The notes: generated by a model not told the origin, from the sequence alone. Positions 9,031-18,482 are shown, counted from the stretch's first letter. The stretch is DNA of 64,000 bases from Craurococcus roseus (GCF_039523795.1 NZ_BAAAFZ010000023.1:5255-69254), one strand, 5' to 3'. Numbers and translations: made by a program.

Positions 9031-9302
9031 GCCCCCGCGCCGCGTGCCGCACCGCCGCGCGGAAAGGTGCCACGGGCCTCCGGACCGCCCGCGCGCCGCG
9101 ACGCGCGCCGACGGAGACCGCACGGACTTTTGCGGAATGATGAGCGGCCCCACACGGGCCGCCGCCGCCCCAAACGCGCAACGGATTAAAACCGTCGCAT
9201 GACTTCCGCTTAACTGGATCGCATTCGCTTCCGGCAGCAAATTGCGGTCGCAGCGCCCCGTATGCCGCTCAACGGGAAAAAGGGGCCGGGAAGGAGAGGA
9301 CG

Positions 9303-9935
9303 ATGCCGGACTTCATCATGGGCACCGACGCCGACGAACGGCTCGACGGCACGACGGCCGCCGAGTTCATCTGGGGCCGCGGCGGCGACGACACCATCTA
9401 CGGCGACGGCTACGCGCCGGGCATCCCCGGCGACGGCCAAGGCCCCGCCCAGTACCTCGGCGGGAACGACATCCTCTGGGGCGACGAGGGCAACGACCGG
9501 CTCTCTGGGGGTCACGGCGCGGACGTGCTGATCGGCGGCGCCGGCGCCGACGCGTTCTCCTTCGGCACCCACATCCCGTTCAACACCAACAACGTCACGC
9601 CCGGCATCCACGTGTTGGACACGGGCGTGGGCGCGGGCGCGCGGGACGTGGTCGTCGACTTCACGCCAAGCGAGGACGTGATCGACCTGTCCTTGCTGCT
9701 GGCCTTGGCCCACCGCCACCTGAACATCAACGAGGCCTACGAATTCGTCGGCGACGGGGCGTTCACCGGGGAACGCGCGCAGGTCCGCTACGTGGTGGAG
9801 GGGGATCGCACGATCGTGCAGCTCGACGGCACCGACTTCTCGGGCGGTGGCGTGCGGAACGTGGACGGCGTGGTGGACGCCGAGATCGAATTGCTCGGCG
9901 CCCACGCGCTGACGGCGGCCAACTTCCTCCTGTGA
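9303..9935 (+). CDS. RTX calcium-binding secreted protein with M10-type C-terminal domain, no protease domain
   Basis: 210 aa acidic protein. Residues about 20-82 hold glycine/aspartate nonapeptide-like repeats (GRGGDDTIYG, GNDILWGDEGNDRLSGG, GADVLIGGAGAD) that bind Ca2+ as a parallel beta-roll. The rest resembles the C-terminal secretion domain of serralysins (VVDFTPSEDVIDLS, then FTGERAQVRY). No HExxH motif is present, so it is not a protease. It is expected to be exported by a type I system, but no such exporter is in the window. The ATG at 9303 follows GGAGAGG. It ends just before a 12-N gap. Confidence 0.82.
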   Translation: MPDFIMGTDADERLDGTTAAEFIWGRGGDDTIYGDGYAPGIPGDGQGPAQYLGGNDILWGDEGNDRLSGGHGADVLIGGAGADAFSFGTHIPFNTNNVTPGIHVLDTGVGAGARDVVVDFTPSEDVIDLSLLLALAHRHLNINEAYEFVGDGAFTGERAQVRYVVEGDRTIVQLDGTDFSGGGVRNVDGVVDAEIELLGAHALTAANFLL

Positions 9936-9939
9936 CGCA

Positions 9940-9951
9940 NNNNNNNNNNNN
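9940..9951. other. Assembly gap (12 N)
   Basis: Short run of N directly after the RTX gene and before the convergent SDR gene. Confidence 0.99.
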
Positions 9952-9988
9952 GCCTCCCGCGCCGAGGCCCGGCCGCCACGCCGGATCG

Positions 9989-10861
9989 TCACCCGTTGAC
10001 CACCGTGCCGCCGTTCGGGTGCAGCACCTGGCCGTTGATGTAGCTGCTGTCGCTCTCGGCGGCGAGGAAGATGTAGGACGGCGCGCACTCGTCCGGCTGG
10101 CCGGGGCGCTGCATCGGCGCGGAAGAGCCGTGCTGCGCCGTCTTCTCCTCGTCGAAGCTCGCCGGGATCAGCGGCGTCCAGATCGGGCCGGGCGCCACGC
10201 CGTTGACCCTGATCTTCTTCTGCTCGAACAGCGACTTCGCCAGGCTGCGGGTGAAAGCGACGATGGCCCCCTTGGTGCTGGCGTAGTCGATGAGCTGCGG
10301 GTTGCCCTGGTAGGCGGTGACGGAGGTGGTGTTGATGATCGCGCCGCCCTCCGGCATGTGCTTCAGCGCGTTCTTCGCCATCCAGAAGTAGCCGAAGATG
10401 TTGGTGCGGAAGGTCCGCTCCACCTGCGCCTCGGGGATCTCGGCGAAGTCCTCGCAGACGTGCTGCTCGGCGGCGTTGTTCACCAGGATGTCGATCCGCC
10501 CGCCCAGGAACCGCGCCGCCTGCTCGACGGCCTTGGCGCAGAAGCCGGGGTCGCCGACGTCGCCGGCGATGGCCAGGCACTTGCGCCCGGCCGCCTCGAC
10601 GTGGCGCTTCGTCTCCTCGGCGTCCTGGTGCTCGTCCTTGTAGAGGACCACCACGTCCGCGCCCTCCTTGGCGAAGCCGATGGCCACCGCGCGACCGATG
10701 CCGCTGTCGCCGCCGGTGACGACGGCGCGCTTGCCCTGGAGCTTGTTGGCCGGCTTCCAGCCCTCCATCCGGTCCTTGGGTTGCGGCATCATCTCCGCTT
10801 CGACGCCGGGCTGGCGCCCCTGCTTCTGCGGCGGCTGCGGTGTTTGCTTGTCGTCTGGCAT
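9989..10861 (-). CDS. SDR oxidoreductase (YghA-like)
   Basis: 290 aa short-chain dehydrogenase with a hydrophilic N-terminal extension of about 40 residues rich in Pro, Gln and Lys. The nucleotide-binding TGGDSGIG is at 49-56, NNAA at about 128-131 and the catalytic Ser180, Tyr193 and Lys197 are all present. The extended N-terminus and sequence style match the YghA/general-stress group of NAD(P)-dependent aldehyde or sugar reductases. It is divergent from the lysozyme-like gene at 10993. Substrate is unknown. Confidence 0.9.
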   Translation of the reverse strand: MPDDKQTPQPPQKQGRQPGVEAEMMPQPKDRMEGWKPANKLQGKRAVVTGGDSGIGRAVAIGFAKEGADVVVLYKDEHQDAEETKRHVEAAGRKCLAIAGDVGDPGFCAKAVEQAARFLGGRIDILVNNAAEQHVCEDFAEIPEAQVERTFRTNIFGYFWMAKNALKHMPEGGAIINTTSVTAYQGNPQLIDYASTKGAIVAFTRSLAKSLFEQKKIRVNGVAPGPIWTPLIPASFDEEKTAQHGSSAPMQRPGQPDECAPSYIFLAAESDSSYINGQVLHPNGGTVVNG

Positions 10862-10992
10862 GGCGCGCGTCCCTGCGATTGTCTGCGCCGGGAACGGGCG
10901 CTGGCCGGGGCGGTTGCGGCCGGCCTGCGGAACGGAACCTTAACCCCTCGCCGGTTATGCCGCGGGTCCGGAGGGGAACGGGCGGAGCGGCG

Positions 10993-11766
10993 ATGGACGG
11001 TGCGGGAAGCGTTGCGGCGGCGAAGGGCGCTGGTGTCGTGGCCAAGCCGGGACGGCCGTTCAAGGCCGACGACTTCAAACGCGCCTTGGCGCGGGCGACA
11101 GAAGGGCACGGATCTCCGGCGGTGGCGGTGGCGGCGGCGCCCCGCACCCTGGCGGCGCGCGTGGCGACGCCGTTCCCCGGTCCGGCGGGCGTCGTCGCCG
11201 CGCACGACGCCGCGTTCCGCGCCCGCATCGCGCGGGCGGAGAGCGGCGCGACCCGCCCCGGCGAGGGTTACGGCGCCCGCAACGCCGCATCCGGCGCGCT
11301 CGGTCGATACCAGCTCACGCCGCAAGCGCTGCGCGACCTCGGGTGGAAGGACGCCGCCGGCGGCTGGACCGCCCTCGCCGCGCGCCACGGCGTCGGCTCG
11401 GACGAGGGTTTCCTGTCCAGCGCGGCGGCGCAGGAGGCAGCGATGGGCGCCTATCTCCGCCGCGCGGAGGCGCTTCTCCACCGCAACGGCAGCCTCGCCC
11501 GAAGCGGGGGCGCCGTCCCGGGCCTCGACGGCTCCCCGGTGCCGCTGACGGAGGCGGGCCTCGTCGCCGCCGCACACCGGCGCGGCGCCGGCAGCGTCGC
11601 CCGCTATCTAGCGCACCGCAACACTGCGGCCTCGGCCGACGCGCCGCCGCTCTCCGCCTTGGACCGCCGGGCCTTCGCGGCCGTGGAACGGCGCTTGCGG
11701 GACTTCGCGGCGCTGCCCTACGCCGTCGCCGCGCGACCGGAGCGCGCCGCGGCCCCCGCCGGCTGA
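10993..11766 (+). CDS. Lysozyme-like / lytic transglycosylase-like protein
   Basis: 257 aa. Residues 75-125 carry RIARAESG followed by ASGALGRYQLTPQALRDLG, the E-(S)-G...GRYQ arrangement of lysozyme-fold transglycosylases, with Glu83 as the candidate catalytic acid. The N-terminal 70 residues are Ala/Pro-rich linker without a clear signal peptide, so export is uncertain. The rest is helical and Ala-rich. The start at 10993 was chosen over upstream in-frame codons because coding bias begins there and GGCGGAG precedes it. It may trim peptidoglycan for secretion or envelope assembly; that role is inference. Confidence 0.65.
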   Translation: MDGAGSVAAAKGAGVVAKPGRPFKADDFKRALARATEGHGSPAVAVAAAPRTLAARVATPFPGPAGVVAAHDAAFRARIARAESGATRPGEGYGARNAASGALGRYQLTPQALRDLGWKDAAGGWTALAARHGVGSDEGFLSSAAAQEAAMGAYLRRAEALLHRNGSLARSGGAVPGLDGSPVPLTEAGLVAAAHRRGAGSVARYLAHRNTAASADAPPLSALDRRAFAAVERRLRDFAALPYAVAARPERAAAPAG

Positions 11767-11968
11767 AGGGCGCTGTCAAACCGCCGCCCGTCGCCCCTGT
11801 TGCGGGCAAGGTCAGGCGCGGAAGGCACCGGTAGTTGAAGATCACATGACGAGTGACCTTTCTCACTGCGGTAGCCCGGCGGCTCTGGTTTCCTCCTGCT
11901 GCTCGCGGGATCGAACCGGAGAACACCCCGGTTTTGCCCCTCGGGCGCGCAACGGAGGGACCCGGGAT

Positions 11969-13177
11969 ATGGCAGACCTGAGATTCGGCACGGACGGCCC
12001 TGACACGCTCACGGCCGGGACGGAGGAAGCGATCTTCTTCGGCTTCGGCGGCGACGACTCGCTGACCGGCAGCCCGGAAGCGGACTTCCTGTTCGGCAAC
12101 GAGGGGAACGACACCGTCAACGGCGGCGCCGGCGACGACCTGCTCGACTCCGGCACCGGCGACGACACGGTGAACACCGGCGCCGGCGACGACCTCGTCT
12201 TCGCCGACGCCGGCAGCGACAGCATCGGCGGCATGGCCGGCAACGACACCGTCTTCGGCGGCCGCGGGAACGACTTCATCGCCTGGAACGACCCGACCGG
12301 CGACCTCGTTTTCGGCGACGAGGACAATGACACCATCATCGGCGGCAACGTCGCGGCCGACACCATCTTCGGCGGCAGCGGGAACGACTCGATCCAGGCG
12401 TTCGCCACCGCGCCGGCGGACGCGACGGCGGCCGACGAGATCTCGGGCGACGACGGGGACGACACCCTGCTGGGCGGCGACGCGGCCGACACCGTCTCGG
12501 GCGGCGCAGGCGCCGACAGCATCGTCGGCAACGGCGGGAACGACGAGCTCGACGGCGGCGACGGGAACGACAACATCAACACCGGCGCCGGCAAAGACTT
12601 GGTCTACGCCGGCGCGGGCGAGGACACCGTCGGCGGCATGGCCGGCAGCGACACGGTGTACGGCGGCGACGGCGGCGACTTCATCGCCTGGAACGACCCC
12701 ACCGGCGACCTCGTCTACGGCGACGGCGGCAATGATTCGATCATCGGCGGCAACGTCGCGGCCGACACCATCTTCGGCGGCAGCGGCGACGACCTGATCC
12801 GCGCCTTCGCCACCGATCCGGAAGCGGCCACCGCGGCCGACGAGCTCTCCGGCGATGGCGGCGACGACGTCCTGCTCGGCGGGAACGCCGACGACACGGT
12901 CGAGGGCGGCGCCGACGACGACACCATGACCGGCAACGACGGGGCGGACGTGTTCGTGTTCCGCGCCGACGAAACAACGGGGGACGACGTCATCACCGAC
13001 TTCAGCCCGGCGGACGACACCGTGCGCCTGGTCGGCTTCGGCGACGGCTTCGACCCCTTGGAGAACCTGGACCAGACGGAGCAAGGCACCGTGCTGGACC
13101 TCGGGGACGGCGACCAGGTGCTGTTCCTCGGCCGCCTCGCCAACGAGTTCACGGCCGGCGACTTCGATTTGGTGTAG
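11969..13177 (+). CDS. RTX calcium-binding protein with large internal duplication
   Basis: 402 aa, strongly acidic, almost entirely RTX-type repeats (GGxGNDxL/I variants) from residue 5 to about 325, then a C-terminal region beginning ADVFVFR and DVITDFSPADDTV, the usual end of type I-secreted RTX proteins. No enzymatic domain is visible. A 135-residue block is duplicated in tandem (see repeat entry). The ATG at 11969 follows GGAGGGA with 8-base spacing; earlier in-frame codons lack one. It is probably a secreted calcium-binding surface or matrix protein. It converges with ppdK across a strong hairpin. Confidence 0.85.
   Translation: MADLRFGTDGPDTLTAGTEEAIFFGFGGDDSLTGSPEADFLFGNEGNDTVNGGAGDDLLDSGTGDDTVNTGAGDDLVFADAGSDSIGGMAGNDTVFGGRGNDFIAWNDPTGDLVFGDEDNDTIIGGNVAADTIFGGSGNDSIQAFATAPADATAADEISGDDGDDTLLGGDAADTVSGGAGADSIVGNGGNDELDGGDGNDNINTGAGKDLVYAGAGEDTVGGMAGSDTVYGGDGGDFIAWNDPTGDLVYGDGGNDSIIGGNVAADTIFGGSGDDLIRAFATDPEAATAADELSGDGGDDVLLGGNADDTVEGGADDDTMTGNDGADVFVFRADETTGDDVITDFSPADDTVRLVGFGDGFDPLENLDQTEQGTVLDLGDGDQVLFLGRLANEFTAGDFDLV
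12173..12950 (+). repeat. Tandem duplication of a 405-bp unit inside the RTX gene
   Basis: Copy 1 runs 12173-12577 and copy 2 from 12578 to about 12950, with a constant offset of 405 bases (135 codons, frame-preserving). Bases 12335-12381 and 12740-12786 are identical over 47 positions. Landmarks such as FIAWNDPTGDLV and GGNVAADTIFGGSG occur once in each copy. The block is longer than the nonapeptide period, so this is a segmental duplication on top of the RTX repeats. Confidence 0.93.
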
Positions 13178-13186
13178 CTTCGAAAG

Positions 13187-13218
13187 GGCCGGGGCGCGCG
13201 CCGAAGCGCGCCCCGGCC
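13187..13218. terminator. Strong inverted repeat between convergent genes (bidirectional terminator candidate)
   Basis: Perfect 12-bp stem (13187-13198 with 13207-13218, GGCCGGGGCGCG and its complement) around an 8-base loop, located between the RTX stop at 13177 and the ppdK stop at 13225. No T-run follows on either side, so it may act as an RNA 3'-end stabiliser or a non-canonical terminator. Confidence 0.65.
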
Positions 13219-13224
13219 GCCCCC

Positions 13225-15897
13225 TCAAGCCGTGCGGTCGCCGCCCCCGCCGGACAGCGCCGCCTGCGCCGCCGCTAGCCGCGCCACCGGCACGCGGTAG
13301 GGCGAGCAGGACACGTAATCCAGCCCCGCCTCCTCGCAGAACTGGATGGAAGCCGGGTCGCCGCCGTGCTCGCCGCAGATGCCGAGCTTGAGTTCCGGCT
13401 TCACCCCGCGCCCCTTCTCCTTGGCGATGCGCACCAGCGCGCCCACGCCGTCGATGTCGATCGACACGAAGGGGTCCTTCGGCAGGATGCCCTGCTCGAC
13501 GTAGAGCGGCAGGAACTTGCCGGCGTCGTCGCGCGACAGGCCGAACACCGTCTGCGTCAGGTCGTTGGTGCCGAAGGAGAAGAAATCCGCCGGCTCCGCG
13601 ATGGCGTCGGCGCAGAGCGCGGCCCGCGGCAGTTCGATCATGGTGCCGACCTGGTACTCGACCTCCATACCCGCCTCGGCGAAGACCGCCTTGGCCATGC
13701 GCTCCACCTGCGCGCGGGTGATCTCCAGCTCGCGCTTGGTCGCCACCAACGGGATCATGATCTCGGGCACCGGCGCCTTGCCGGTGCTCTTCGCCGTCTC
13801 GATCGCGGCCTCGAAGATGGCGCGGGCCTGCATCTCGTAGATCTCGGGGTAGGAGATGCCGAGCCGGCAGCCGCGGTGGCCGAGCATCGGGTTCGCCTCC
13901 GCCAGGTCCGCCGCGCGCCGTTTCATCGCCGCCGGGTCGGCGCCGAGCGCCTCCGCGACCTCGGCGAGGTCCTCCTCCCGGTGCGGCAGGAATTCGTGCA
14001 GCGGCGGGTCGAGCAGGCGGATGGTGATGGGCAGCCCCGCCATGATGCGGAACAGGTCGAGGAAGTCCTTGCGCTGGAAGGGCAGCAGCCGCGCCAGCGC
14101 CTCGCGCCGGCCGCGCTCCGTCTCGGACATGATCATCTGCCGCACCGCGCCGATGCGGTCGGGGTCGAAGAACATGTGCTCCGTGCGGCAGAGGCCGATG
14201 CCCTCGGCGCCGAACTTGCGGGCGGTCTCGGCGTCCAGCGGCGTCTCGGCGTTGGCGCGCACGCGCAGGCGCCGCGACTGGTCCGCCCACTCCATCAGAG
14301 TGGCGAAGTCGCCGGAGAGCTTGGGCTCGATCATCGGCACCGCGCCGACGAACACCTCGCCGCTGGCGCCGTCGAGCGTGATGGTCTCGCCGGCCCGCAC
14401 CGTCTGGCCGCCGGAGGACAGCGTCTGCCCGTTGTAGTCCACCGTGACGCCGCCGGCGCCCGCCACGCAGGGCCGGCCCATGCCGCGCGCCACCACCGCG
14501 GCGTGGCTGGTCATGCCGCCGCGGGTGGTGAGGATGCCGCGCGCGGCGTGCATCCCGTGGATGTCCTCCGGGCTGGTCTCGATCCGCACCAGGATCACCG
14601 CCTCGCCCTTGTTGGCGCGCGCCTCCGCCTCGTCGGCCGAGAACACCACCACGCCGCAGGCGGCGCCCGGCGAGGCGGGCAGGCCCTTGGAGAACAGCTT
14701 CCGCGGCGCCTCCGGGTCCAGCATCGGGTGCAGGAGCTGGTCGAGCGAGGAGGGCGCGACGCGGTTCACCGCCTCCTTGCGGTCGATCAGCCCTTCCGCG
14801 GCCATGTCCACGGCGATTTTCAAGGAAGCCGCCGCCGTGCGCTTCCCGTTCCGCGTTTGCAGCATGTACAGCTTGTTCTGCTGCACCGTGAACTCGATGT
14901 CCTGCATGTCGCGGTAGTGCCGCTCCAGCGTCTCGCGCACCTTCACCAGCTCGGCGTAGGCGGCGGGCATGGCCTTCTCCATGCTGCGCTCGTCCGGCTT
15001 GGCGCGCGCCTCGCTCATCGGCTGCGGCGTGCGGATGCCGGCCACCACGTCCTCGCCCTGGGCGTTGATCAGGTACTCGCCGTAGAAGATGTCCTCGCCC
15101 GTGGACGGGTCGCGGGTGAAGCATACGCCGGTGGCGCAATCCTCGCCCATGTTCCCGAACACCATGGCCTGCACGTTCACCGCCGTGCCCCAGTCGGCCG
15201 GGATGTCGTGCAGCCGGCGGTAGGTGTTGGCGCGCGGATTCATCCAGGAGCCGAACACCGCGCCGATGGCGCCCCAGAGCTGGTCCTGCGGGTCCTGCGG
15301 GAAGGGCTCGCCGCGCACTTCCTGCACCATCGCCTTGTAACCGTCCACCACGCCGCGCCAGTCGCGCGCGGTCAGCGCCGTGTCCTCGGTGGCGTTGGCG
15401 GCGAGCTTGGCGTCCTCGATGATCTCCTCGAAGCGGTGGTGGTCGATGCCCAGCACCACCGAGCCGTACATCTGGATGAAGCGCCGGTAGCTGTCCCAGG
15501 CGAAACGGGAGTCGCCGGACGCCGCCTCCAGCCCCTCCACCGTCTGGTCGTTGAGGCCGAGGTTCAGCACCGTGTCCATCATGCCCGGCATGGAGACGCG
15601 GGCGCCGGAGCGGACGGACACCAGCAGCGGCCTCTTCGCGTCACCGAAGCGGTTGCCCACCGTCTCCTCCACGCGGGCGAGCGCCTCATCCACCTGGGCG
15701 CGCAAGTCCTCCGGGTATTTCTTGCCGTGGTCGTAGAACCAAGTGCAGACCTCGGTGGTGATGGTGAAGCCCGGCGGGACGGGCAGGCCTATGCTGGCCA
15801 TCTCGGCGAGGTTGGCCCCCTTGCCGCCGAGCAGGTTCCGCATCTCGGCCTTGCCCTCGTTCCGGCCGGCGCCGAAGCTGTAGACCCACTTGCCCAT
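13225..15897 (-). CDS. ppdK: Pyruvate, phosphate dikinase
   Basis: 890 aa enzyme interconverting pyruvate + ATP + Pi and phosphoenolpyruvate + AMP + PPi. The N-terminal ATP-grasp region contains LLGGKGANLAEM. The swivelling phospho-His domain has GGMTSHAAVVARG with His465. The C-terminal PEP domain has GLCRTEHMFF and the catalytic Cys841 in ICGEHGGD. Length is typical. The ATG at 15897 (MGKWVYSFG) was preferred over an upstream in-frame codon because the family usually begins here. It starts 11 bases after the glyS stop, so it is the last gene of the glyQ operon. Confidence 0.97.
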   Translation of the reverse strand: MGKWVYSFGAGRNEGKAEMRNLLGGKGANLAEMASIGLPVPPGFTITTEVCTWFYDHGKKYPEDLRAQVDEALARVEETVGNRFGDAKRPLLVSVRSGARVSMPGMMDTVLNLGLNDQTVEGLEAASGDSRFAWDSYRRFIQMYGSVVLGIDHHRFEEIIEDAKLAANATEDTALTARDWRGVVDGYKAMVQEVRGEPFPQDPQDQLWGAIGAVFGSWMNPRANTYRRLHDIPADWGTAVNVQAMVFGNMGEDCATGVCFTRDPSTGEDIFYGEYLINAQGEDVVAGIRTPQPMSEARAKPDERSMEKAMPAAYAELVKVRETLERHYRDMQDIEFTVQQNKLYMLQTRNGKRTAAASLKIAVDMAAEGLIDRKEAVNRVAPSSLDQLLHPMLDPEAPRKLFSKGLPASPGAACGVVVFSADEAEARANKGEAVILVRIETSPEDIHGMHAARGILTTRGGMTSHAAVVARGMGRPCVAGAGGVTVDYNGQTLSSGGQTVRAGETITLDGASGEVFVGAVPMIEPKLSGDFATLMEWADQSRRLRVRANAETPLDAETARKFGAEGIGLCRTEHMFFDPDRIGAVRQMIMSETERGRREALARLLPFQRKDFLDLFRIMAGLPITIRLLDPPLHEFLPHREEDLAEVAEALGADPAAMKRRAADLAEANPMLGHRGCRLGISYPEIYEMQARAIFEAAIETAKSTGKAPVPEIMIPLVATKRELEITRAQVERMAKAVFAEAGMEVEYQVGTMIELPRAALCADAIAEPADFFSFGTNDLTQTVFGLSRDDAGKFLPLYVEQGILPKDPFVSIDIDGVGALVRIAKEKGRGVKPELKLGICGEHGGDPASIQFCEEAGLDYVSCSPYRVPVARLAAAQAALSGGGGDRTA

Positions 15898-15908
15898 GGG
15901 CAATTCCC

Positions 15909-18089
15909 TCAACCTTCGATTTTGGATAGGTCCGCGACGGCATCCATGGCGTCGCGAAGGCTGGCCAGCAAGCGCAGGCGGTTGCGCCGGAGTTCCGGGT
16001 CCGCATCGTTCACCGTCACGCGATCGAAGAAGGCGTCGAGCGGCGGGCGGAGCGCGGCGAGTTCGGCCATGGCGCCGGCGAAATCCTCGGCCGCGAGGCG
16101 CTCGCGCGCGGCCGGCGCGGCGCGGTCCAGCGCCTCGGCCAGCGCGGCCTCCTCCGGCGCGCGGAGCAGCGCGGGGTCGGGCGCGCCGGTGTGCGGCCCG
16201 TCCTTCTTGTCCTCGATGCGCAGGATGTTGGCCGCGCGCCGGTAGGCGGTGAGCAGGTTCGGCCCGTCCGGGCCTTCCACCAGCGCCTTGAGCGCGTCGG
16301 CGCGGGCGAGAAGGCGCACGAGGTCATCGTCGGGCGCGGCGCCGAACACGGCGGCCACGAGGTCGTGCCGCGCGCCCTCGGCGCGGAGCTGGACGCGGAG
16401 GCGCTCGGCGAGGAAGTGGAGCAGGTCCAGGCACGCCTGGTTCACCCACCGGTCGGAGCCGGGGACCTGGACCTCCTGCGAGTGGCGCCCCGGCATGCTC
16501 GCCAGATCCGTTCCGCCATGCCGCTCGAACTCCTCGGCGGCCCGGCGCAGAGGTTCCCCTTGCGCCCAGAGGGCCGACGCTTCCGCTTCTTTGACGGCGT
16601 GTTCGAGCACATGGAGCAAGGCCAGCCGCAGCCCGTTCTCCCGCACGATCCGGATCACGCCCAGCGCGGAGCGGCGCAGGGCGAAGGGGTCGCCTGATCC
16701 GGTCGGCCTTTCGCCGACCACGAAGAAGCCCGCGAGCTGGTCCAGCTTGTCGGCCAGTGCAACCGCGACCGCGGTCGGTTCGCGGGGCACGCCGTCGTTC
16801 GGACCGAGCGGCTGGTAGTGCGTGCCCACCGCGTCCGCGATCCGCGCGTCCTCGCCGCCGTTCAGCGCGTAGTAGCGCCCCATCACGCCCTGCAACTCCG
16901 GGAACTCGCCCACCATGCCGCTCGCGAGGTCCGCCTTGGCGAGCCGCGCGGCGCGCGCCGCGAGCGCCATGTTCGCGCCGACCATGGGCGCTATCAGCGC
17001 CGCCAACGCCTCCAGCCGCCGCACGCGTTCGCCCTGGGTGCCGAGCTTGGCGTGGAACACCACGCTGTCGAGCTTCGGCAGGAAGTCTTCCAGCTTCTGC
17101 TTGCGGTCCAGGTCCCAGAAGAACCGCGCGTCGGACAGCCGCGCCCGCAGCACGCGCTCGTTGCCCGCCGCCACCGCCGCGCCGCCGTCCGTCGCTTCGA
17201 TGTTGGCCACCACGGCGAAGCGCGGTGCCGCGCCGCCGCCCGGGCGGCGGAGGGAGAAGTACTTCTGGTTCGCGCGCATGGTGGAGCGCATGACCTCGGG
17301 CGGCAGGTCCATGAAGGCGTCGTCGATGCGGCCGAGCAGCGGCACCGGCCACTCCACGAGGCCCGCCACCTCCGCCACCAGCGCCTCGTCCGGCACCACC
17401 TCCAGCGCCTCCCCAGCGGCAAGCGAGGCGACGCCCTTGCGGATCAGGTCGGCGCGCTCCGCCGCGTCGAGCACCACGCGGCGCTGGCGCAAACCGGCCT
17501 CGTAATCCGCGAAGCCGCGCACGGCGAAGGCGCCAGGCGCCATCACACGGTGGCCTTCGGTGGTGTCGCCCGACACCAGCCCGTGCGCCTCGTCCGCGCC
17601 CTCTGCCAGCGCGAAGCGGACCGGCTCGCCGTCCAGCAGGCACAGGACTCGCCGCAGCGGCCGCACCCAGGCAAAGCCGCTCGCCCCCCAGCGCATCGAC
17701 TTCGGCCAAGGAAAGCCGCGCAGCAGCGGCGGCAGCTCGCGCGCCAGCATCGCCGCCGACTCCACCCGCTCGCCGGGTTTGTTCAGCACCCAGAACCCGT
17801 TCTGCTCCGACAGCGCCTCGCGCGCCGCGCCGTGCTTGCGGAGGAAGCCTTGCAACGCCTGTTCCGGCGCGCCCACGCGCGGCCCTCGCTCCTCACGGCC
17901 TTCCGTCACGACGGCGGCGCGCAAGGTCGCGGTGAGGGTCAGGCGCCGCGGGCCGTGGAAGGCGCGCGGCTCGCCCTCCAGCAAGGGCGCGATCCGGGCG
18001 GAGAGCAGCCGCGAAAGGTCCTCCGCCGCGCGCGCCTGCATCCGCGCCGGGATCTCCTCCGAGAGGAGTTCGAGCAGCAGTTCGGGCAT
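15909..18089 (-). CDS. glyS: Glycyl-tRNA synthetase beta subunit
   Basis: 726 aa subunit of the alpha2beta2-type bacterial enzyme that charges tRNA-Gly. It begins MPELLLELLSEEIPARMQ, the standard opening, and contains the HD-like and anticodon-binding regions, with VALADKLDQLAGFF near residue 440. Length matches the alphaproteobacterial form. Its ATG at 18089 lies only three bases past the vapC stop and no good Shine-Dalgarno precedes it (GGCGGGCGTTGTAGCAG), so its translation probably depends on ribosomes finishing vapC. The partner glyQ is upstream, separated by vapB and vapC. Confidence 0.97.
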   Translation of the reverse strand: MPELLLELLSEEIPARMQARAAEDLSRLLSARIAPLLEGEPRAFHGPRRLTLTATLRAAVVTEGREERGPRVGAPEQALQGFLRKHGAAREALSEQNGFWVLNKPGERVESAAMLARELPPLLRGFPWPKSMRWGASGFAWVRPLRRVLCLLDGEPVRFALAEGADEAHGLVSGDTTEGHRVMAPGAFAVRGFADYEAGLRQRRVVLDAAERADLIRKGVASLAAGEALEVVPDEALVAEVAGLVEWPVPLLGRIDDAFMDLPPEVMRSTMRANQKYFSLRRPGGGAAPRFAVVANIEATDGGAAVAAGNERVLRARLSDARFFWDLDRKQKLEDFLPKLDSVVFHAKLGTQGERVRRLEALAALIAPMVGANMALAARAARLAKADLASGMVGEFPELQGVMGRYYALNGGEDARIADAVGTHYQPLGPNDGVPREPTAVAVALADKLDQLAGFFVVGERPTGSGDPFALRRSALGVIRIVRENGLRLALLHVLEHAVKEAEASALWAQGEPLRRAAEEFERHGGTDLASMPGRHSQEVQVPGSDRWVNQACLDLLHFLAERLRVQLRAEGARHDLVAAVFGAAPDDDLVRLLARADALKALVEGPDGPNLLTAYRRAANILRIEDKKDGPHTGAPDPALLRAPEEAALAEALDRAAPAARERLAAEDFAGAMAELAALRPPLDAFFDRVTVNDADPELRRNRLRLLASLRDAMDAVADLSKIEG

Positions 18090-18092
18090 CTG

Positions 18093-18482
18093 CTACAACG
18101 CCCGCCGCACGTCGGTCCGGGCGAAGTCCTCGCCCTTGAACAGCAGCGGCTCGCCCCGCTCCCGCGCCAGCGCGTAGGCGAAGCAGTCGCCCAGGTTGAG
18201 GCCCGCCGGGTGCCGCCCCTTGCCGAAGCGGCGCCAGCCTTCGCGGGCGAGCGCCGCCTGCCCGGCGGTGAACGGCACCACCTCGACTTCGACACCGGCC
18301 AACAACGCTTCCACCTCGGCCCACACCGCCATGCCCGCCCGGCCTTCGGCGACGATGCAGAGCTCGACCAGCGTCGCGGCCGAGATGGCACTGCGGGGCT
18401 GTTCCGCCAGCGCCGCGCCGAATGCAGACGCCTCCGGCTCCTTCAACAACAGCGCCATGATGGCCGAAGTGTCGACGATCAT
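18093..18482 (-). CDS. vapC: VapC-type PIN-domain ribonuclease toxin
   Basis: 129 aa PIN-domain protein. The acidic active-site residues are all present: Asp4 (MIVDTS), Glu40 (TLVELC), Asp99 (LGDC) and Asp119 (GEDF). VapC toxins cleave tRNA or rRNA when freed from VapB. The length is normal and nothing suggests inactivation. Its ATG overlaps the vapB stop (ATGA at 18482-18479), and its own stop is three bases before glyS. It is therefore embedded in an aminoacyl-tRNA synthetase operon. The target RNA cannot be read from sequence. Confidence 0.92.
   Translation of the reverse strand: MIVDTSAIMALLLKEPEASAFGAALAEQPRSAISAATLVELCIVAEGRAGMAVWAEVEALLAGVEVEVVPFTAGQAALAREGWRRFGKGRHPAGLNLGDCFAYALARERGEPLLFKGEDFARTDVRRAL

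Noticed and set aside
9031..9302. Short ORF (MMSGPTRAAAAPNAQ...) upstream of the RTX gene
   Set aside because: Only about 21 codons, no ribosome binding site and no conserved look.
11969..13177. Regular short repeats resembling a CRISPR array or satellite
   Set aside because: They are in-frame RTX codon repeats within a protein gene, without constant repeats and unique spacers.
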